NCBI GenBank assembly: GCA_035555795.1 | Contig: DATMGE010000005.1 | Coordinates: forward strand, 1-36,674 | Length of the DNA: 36,674 bases | Source of the DNA: RCIO01 sp035555795 | Lineage (GTDB): Bacteria; Pseudomonadota; Alphaproteobacteria; Rhizobiales; Rhizobiaceae | Reading direction: 5' to 3' | In this document: positions 34,417 through 36,674 of the stretch, one piece after another | Layout of the letters: each line of letters begins with the position of its first letter | Numbering within the stretch: the stretch's first letter is position 1 | The notes under the pieces: generated by a model | What the model was told of the DNA's origin: nothing | The model's input: the letters and a program-made list of their open reading frames with translations, nothing else | Database searches by the model: none | Translations under genes and position numbers: made by a program

Positions 34417-35231
34417 CTGGCCGCAGGTCGGCACTGCTGATCGCCGGCGCACTGGCCGCGAGCGGCTTCTGCTCGCCGGCAATCGCGCGCAATGTGTGCA
34501 CCGTCGTGGCGAATGCAGCGACAGGCGCCGTGCTGGTGCGGGAAGGGGATTGTGCGACGCGCGTGACACCCGCCTCGACCTTCAAGGTGCCGCTTGCGCT
34601 GATCGGCAGCGACGCCGGATTCCTGCGCGGTGCCGATGCGCCCCTGCTCGAAATCGCACCGGGCGAGCCCGATTGGGGCGGTCCGGCATGGAAGCGGCCG
34701 GTCGATCCTGCAAGCTGGATGCGCCATTCCGTCGTCTGGTATTCGCAGCGAATCGCCAAGGATGTCGGCGCTCGGCGCCTTGCCGGATATGCCCGGTCCT
34801 TCGGCTATGGAAATGCGGATTTCAGCGGCGATCCGGGCAAGGATAACGGGCTGGAACGCGCCTGGATCAGCTCTTCGCTGAAGATATCGCCCGACGAGCA
34901 GGTGGCTTTCCTGCGCCGGCTCGTCAACAGGGAGCTTCCGGTCGATGCGTCGGCCTATGCGCTGGCCGACGCCATCGTGGAAACGACGCCGGCGGCCGGC
35001 TGGACCATCGCCGGCAAGACCGGCTCGGCCTATCCGCGCCGCGCCGACGGCTCGTTCGACCGCAGCCGCGGCTGGGGCTGGTTCGTCGGCTGGGCGCGGC
35101 GGGACGGCGCAACGCTCGTCTTTGCACGCCTCGACCAGGATGAGCGCCGCCATGAACGGTCTGGCGGGCTGCGGGCGAAGGAGGCGTTTATCGCCGCCTG
35201 GCCGGCAACGATTGCAGGTGGCGCGCGCTAG
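34404..35231 (+). CDS. Class D (OXA-type) beta-lactamase
   Basis: The 275-residue protein has a signal peptide (about 1-29, SPAIARN) and the class D motifs in order and spacing: S58-T-F-K61 (PASTFKVPL), S109-V-V111 (RHSVVWYSQ), Y135-G-N137 (FGYGNADF), K205-T-G207 (AGKTGSAYP) and a WGWFVGW stretch. The carboxylated lysine of class D enzymes is K61. All are intact, so it should be an active serine beta-lactamase of the periplasm. It has no mobile-element neighbours and normal codon use, so it is a chromosomal, probably native, gene. ATG 34404 lies 13 bases inside eipB, with GGAAGG upstream as ribosome-binding site. Confidence 0.9.
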   Translation: MQAVAGRRSALLIAGALAASGFCSPAIARNVCTVVANAATGAVLVREGDCATRVTPASTFKVPLALIGSDAGFLRGADAPLLEIAPGEPDWGGPAWKRPVDPASWMRHSVVWYSQRIAKDVGARRLAGYARSFGYGNADFSGDPGKDNGLERAWISSSLKISPDEQVAFLRRLVNRELPVDASAYALADAIVETTPAAGWTIAGKTGSAYPRRADGSFDRSRGWGWFVGWARRDGATLVFARLDQDERRHERSGGLRAKEAFIAAWPATIAGGAR

Positions 35232-35233
35232 CC

Positions 35234-35262
35234 TTGCCAAGGCGGCGCAATCCATGTATGTG
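35234..35262 (+). promoter_or_regulatory. Possible promoter of rpsB-tsf
   Basis: TTGCCA (35234-35239) and TATGTG (35257-35262) are 17 bases apart just after the beta-lactamase stop. The predicted leader to rpsB is about 120 bases and contains inverted repeats such as CGGAC/GTCCG, as expected for an S2-regulated leader. Confidence 0.4.
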
Positions 35263-35388
35263 CGCAACCATTCCACACACGGACTTCGGTTTCCGTCCGG
35301 GAGAAATCCGGCGGCGACCACCGGTGGCGTAGCGGAAATCCTTCCGAAGCGTCGTGTCCGTGGAGGCCAACCGGAAAGGAACCGACCA

Positions 35389-36174
35389 ATGGCTCTGCCA
35401 GATTTCAGCATGCGCCAGCTCCTCGAAGCTGGTGTTCACTTCGGCCACCAGACCCACCGCTGGAACCCGAAGATGGCGCCCTACATTTTCGGCGCGCGCA
35501 ACAATATCCACATCATCGACCTGTCGCAGTCCGTACCGCTGCTGCACCAGGCGCTCAAGCAGGTGTCGGACACCGTGGCCAAGGGTGGCCGCGTGCTGTT
35601 CGTCGGCACCAAGCGCCAGGCGTCGGACATCGTCGCCGATGCCGCGCAGCGTTCGGCGCAGTACTACGTCAATTCGCGCTGGCTCGGCGGCATGCTGACC
35701 AACTGGAAGACGATCTCCAACTCGATCCAGCGCCTGCGCAAGCTCGACGAGATGCTCTCCGGCGGGGAGGCCCAGGGCTTCACCAAGAAGGAGCGGCTGA
35801 ACCTCGACCGCGAGCGCGAGAAGCTGGACAAGGCGCTGGGCGGTATCAAGGACATGGGCTCGACCCCGGACCTGATGTTCGTGATCGACACCAACAAGGA
35901 AGCGATCGCCATCCTCGAAGCCAAGCGTCTCGGCATCCCGGTTGTCGCCGTCATCGATTCGAACTGCGATCCGGACAAGGTCGACTTCCCGATCCCCGGC
36001 AATGATGACGCGGCACGCGCCATCCAGCTTTATTGCGATCTGGTCGCCAAGGCCGCCATCGACGGTATCGCCCGCCAGCAGGGCGCGCTCGGCGTCGATG
36101 TCGGCGCCGCGGTCGAGGCTCCGGTGGAACCGGCGCTGGACGAGACCCCGGCGGGCGAGGCTCCGCAGGCGTAA
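35389..36174 (+). CDS. rpsB: 30S ribosomal protein S2
   Basis: S2 is a late-assembling protein of the small subunit needed to bind S1. The 261-residue protein shows the family from end to end: MALPDFSMRQLLEAGVHFGH, THRWNPKMAPYIFG, NIHIIDLSQSVPLL, RWLGGMLTNWKTI, PDLMFVIDTNKEAIAI and IPVVAVIDSNCDPDKVDFPI. The C-terminus adds a short acidic, alanine-rich tail usual in alphaproteobacteria. ATG 35389 has GGAAAGGA upstream. tsf follows 117 bases later, the near-universal rpsB-tsf order. Confidence 0.98.
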   Translation: MALPDFSMRQLLEAGVHFGHQTHRWNPKMAPYIFGARNNIHIIDLSQSVPLLHQALKQVSDTVAKGGRVLFVGTKRQASDIVADAAQRSAQYYVNSRWLGGMLTNWKTISNSIQRLRKLDEMLSGGEAQGFTKKERLNLDREREKLDKALGGIKDMGSTPDLMFVIDTNKEAIAILEAKRLGIPVVAVIDSNCDPDKVDFPIPGNDDAARAIQLYCDLVAKAAIDGIARQQGALGVDVGAAVEAPVEPALDETPAGEAPQA

Positions 36175-36179
36175 TTGCC

Positions 36180-36195
36180 AAGGCCTCCGGGCCTT
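36180..36195 (+). other. Short hairpin between rpsB and tsf
   Basis: AAGGCC and GGCCTT pair around TCCG just after the rpsB stop. There is no T-run, so it is more likely an mRNA processing or partial attenuation element than a full terminator. Confidence 0.35.
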
Positions 36196-36291
36196 CGCAT
36201 TTCCAGGCATTGTGACGCGCCAAGCGTCCGGCATGGCGCATCGCCGAGGCTTCGGTGGTGCGCATGTCCGTTTTGAACAAAGAGGCAAAAG

Positions 36292-36674
36292 ATGAGCATT
36301 ACAGCAGCACAGGTCAAAGAGCTTCGCGACCTGACCGGCGCGGGCATGATGGACTGCAAGGCAGCGCTCGCCGAAACCAACGGCAACATGGAAGAAGCGG
36401 TCGACTGGCTGCGCAAGAAGGGCATTTCCAAGGCTGACAAGAAGGCCGGCCGCACCGCCGCCGAAGGCCTGATCGGCGTCGACGCCGGCGTGCGCGAGGC
36501 CGCGATCGTCGAGGTCAACTCCGAGACGGACTTCGTCGCCCGCAACGCCGCCTTCCAGGAAATCGTCGCCAACGTCGCCAAGGTGGCGCTGGCCTACGGC
36601 ACCACCGAGGCGGTTGCCGCTGCCCAGTATCCGGGTTCGGACAAGTCGGTCACCGAGACGATCAAGGATGCTGT
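36292..36674 (+). CDS. tsf: Elongation factor Ts, N-terminal part; 3' end outside window
   Basis: EF-Ts recharges EF-Tu with GTP. The visible 127 residues hold the N-terminal UBA-like domain (ITAAQVKELRDLTGAGMMDC, KAALAETNGNMEEAVDWLRK) and the start of the core with the contact motif VEVNSETDFVARN. AGAGG sits 6-8 bases before ATG 36292. The gene runs off the right edge; in this group pyrH usually comes next. Confidence 0.97.
   Translation, partial: MSITAAQVKELRDLTGAGMMDCKAALAETNGNMEEAVDWLRKKGISKADKKAGRTAAEGLIGVDAGVREAAIVEVNSETDFVARNAAFQEIVANVAKVALAYGTTEAVAAAQYPGSDKSVTETIKDA

Noticed and set aside
34404..35231. Beta-lactamase as part of an acquired resistance element
   Set aside because: No integrase, transposase, inverted repeats or composition shift; it overlaps the core gene eipB, so it is more likely native.

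Overview
This window is chromosomal DNA from a high-GC alphaproteobacterium, most likely of the order Hyphomicrobiales (Rhizobiales), perhaps Phyllobacteriaceae (Mesorhizobium-like). That rests on remembered gene order (pleD-rpmG; topA-rnr; pyrB-pyrC'-plsY-dprA; gatC-gatA; clpS-clpA; rpsB-tsf), on families typical of the group (EipB/DUF1849, DUF1489, COG3146 acyltransferase, SPOR-tailed D,D-carboxypeptidase, short phasin) and on strong GC bias in third codon positions. It is almost wholly core genome. I see no prophage, insertion sequence, CRISPR array, tRNA or rRNA.

Layout. 1-272 is the 3' end of a GGDEF diguanylate cyclase. 653-8270 (minus) is a tight run topA > rnr > DUF983 > Nudix > MFS, followed by rpmG with its own promoter and terminator. 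8501-8713 is a 70-residue plus-strand gene that runs tail-to-tail into dprA. 8687-12707 (minus) is the operon pyrB > pyrC' > plsY > dprA, in which PyrC' is a degenerate dihydroorotase. 12869-14497 is an AidB-like flavoprotein. 14589-15321 (minus) holds a small zinc-knuckle protein in a low-GC patch and ruvX. 15397-19460 (plus) holds a UPF0173 hydrolase, gatC, gatA, a PH-like membrane protein and a YdcF-like envelope protein. 19461-19956 is a gap with a tiny membrane-protein gene and a terminator. 19957-23343 (plus) holds sdaA, DUF1489, and a translationally coupled VWA protein and membrane J-domain protein.

23389-24762 (minus) is a D,D-carboxypeptidase, divergent from a phasin gene whose promoter carries a perfect operator-like dyad. 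clpS-clpA follow (25586-28459). 28528-30500 contains a methyltransferase divergent from an azlC-azlD exporter pair. 30502-33478 (minus) is RidA > GDPD > acyltransferase > HIT, with a short repeat cluster before HIT. 33601-36674 (plus) is eipB overlapping a class D beta-lactamase gene, then rpsB and the start of tsf.

Themes are nucleotide and lipid precursor synthesis (pyrB/C', plsY), DNA and RNA maintenance (topA, rnr, dprA, ruvX), translation (rpmG, gatCA, rpsB, tsf), N-end-rule proteolysis (clpSA) and the cell envelope (D,D-carboxypeptidase, eipB, beta-lactamase, YdcF-like). I found no convincing new multi-gene system. The best leads are the VWA/J-domain pair, the eipB/beta-lactamase overlap, the pseudo-dihydroorotase, the apparently leaderless pyrB and several very small genes.
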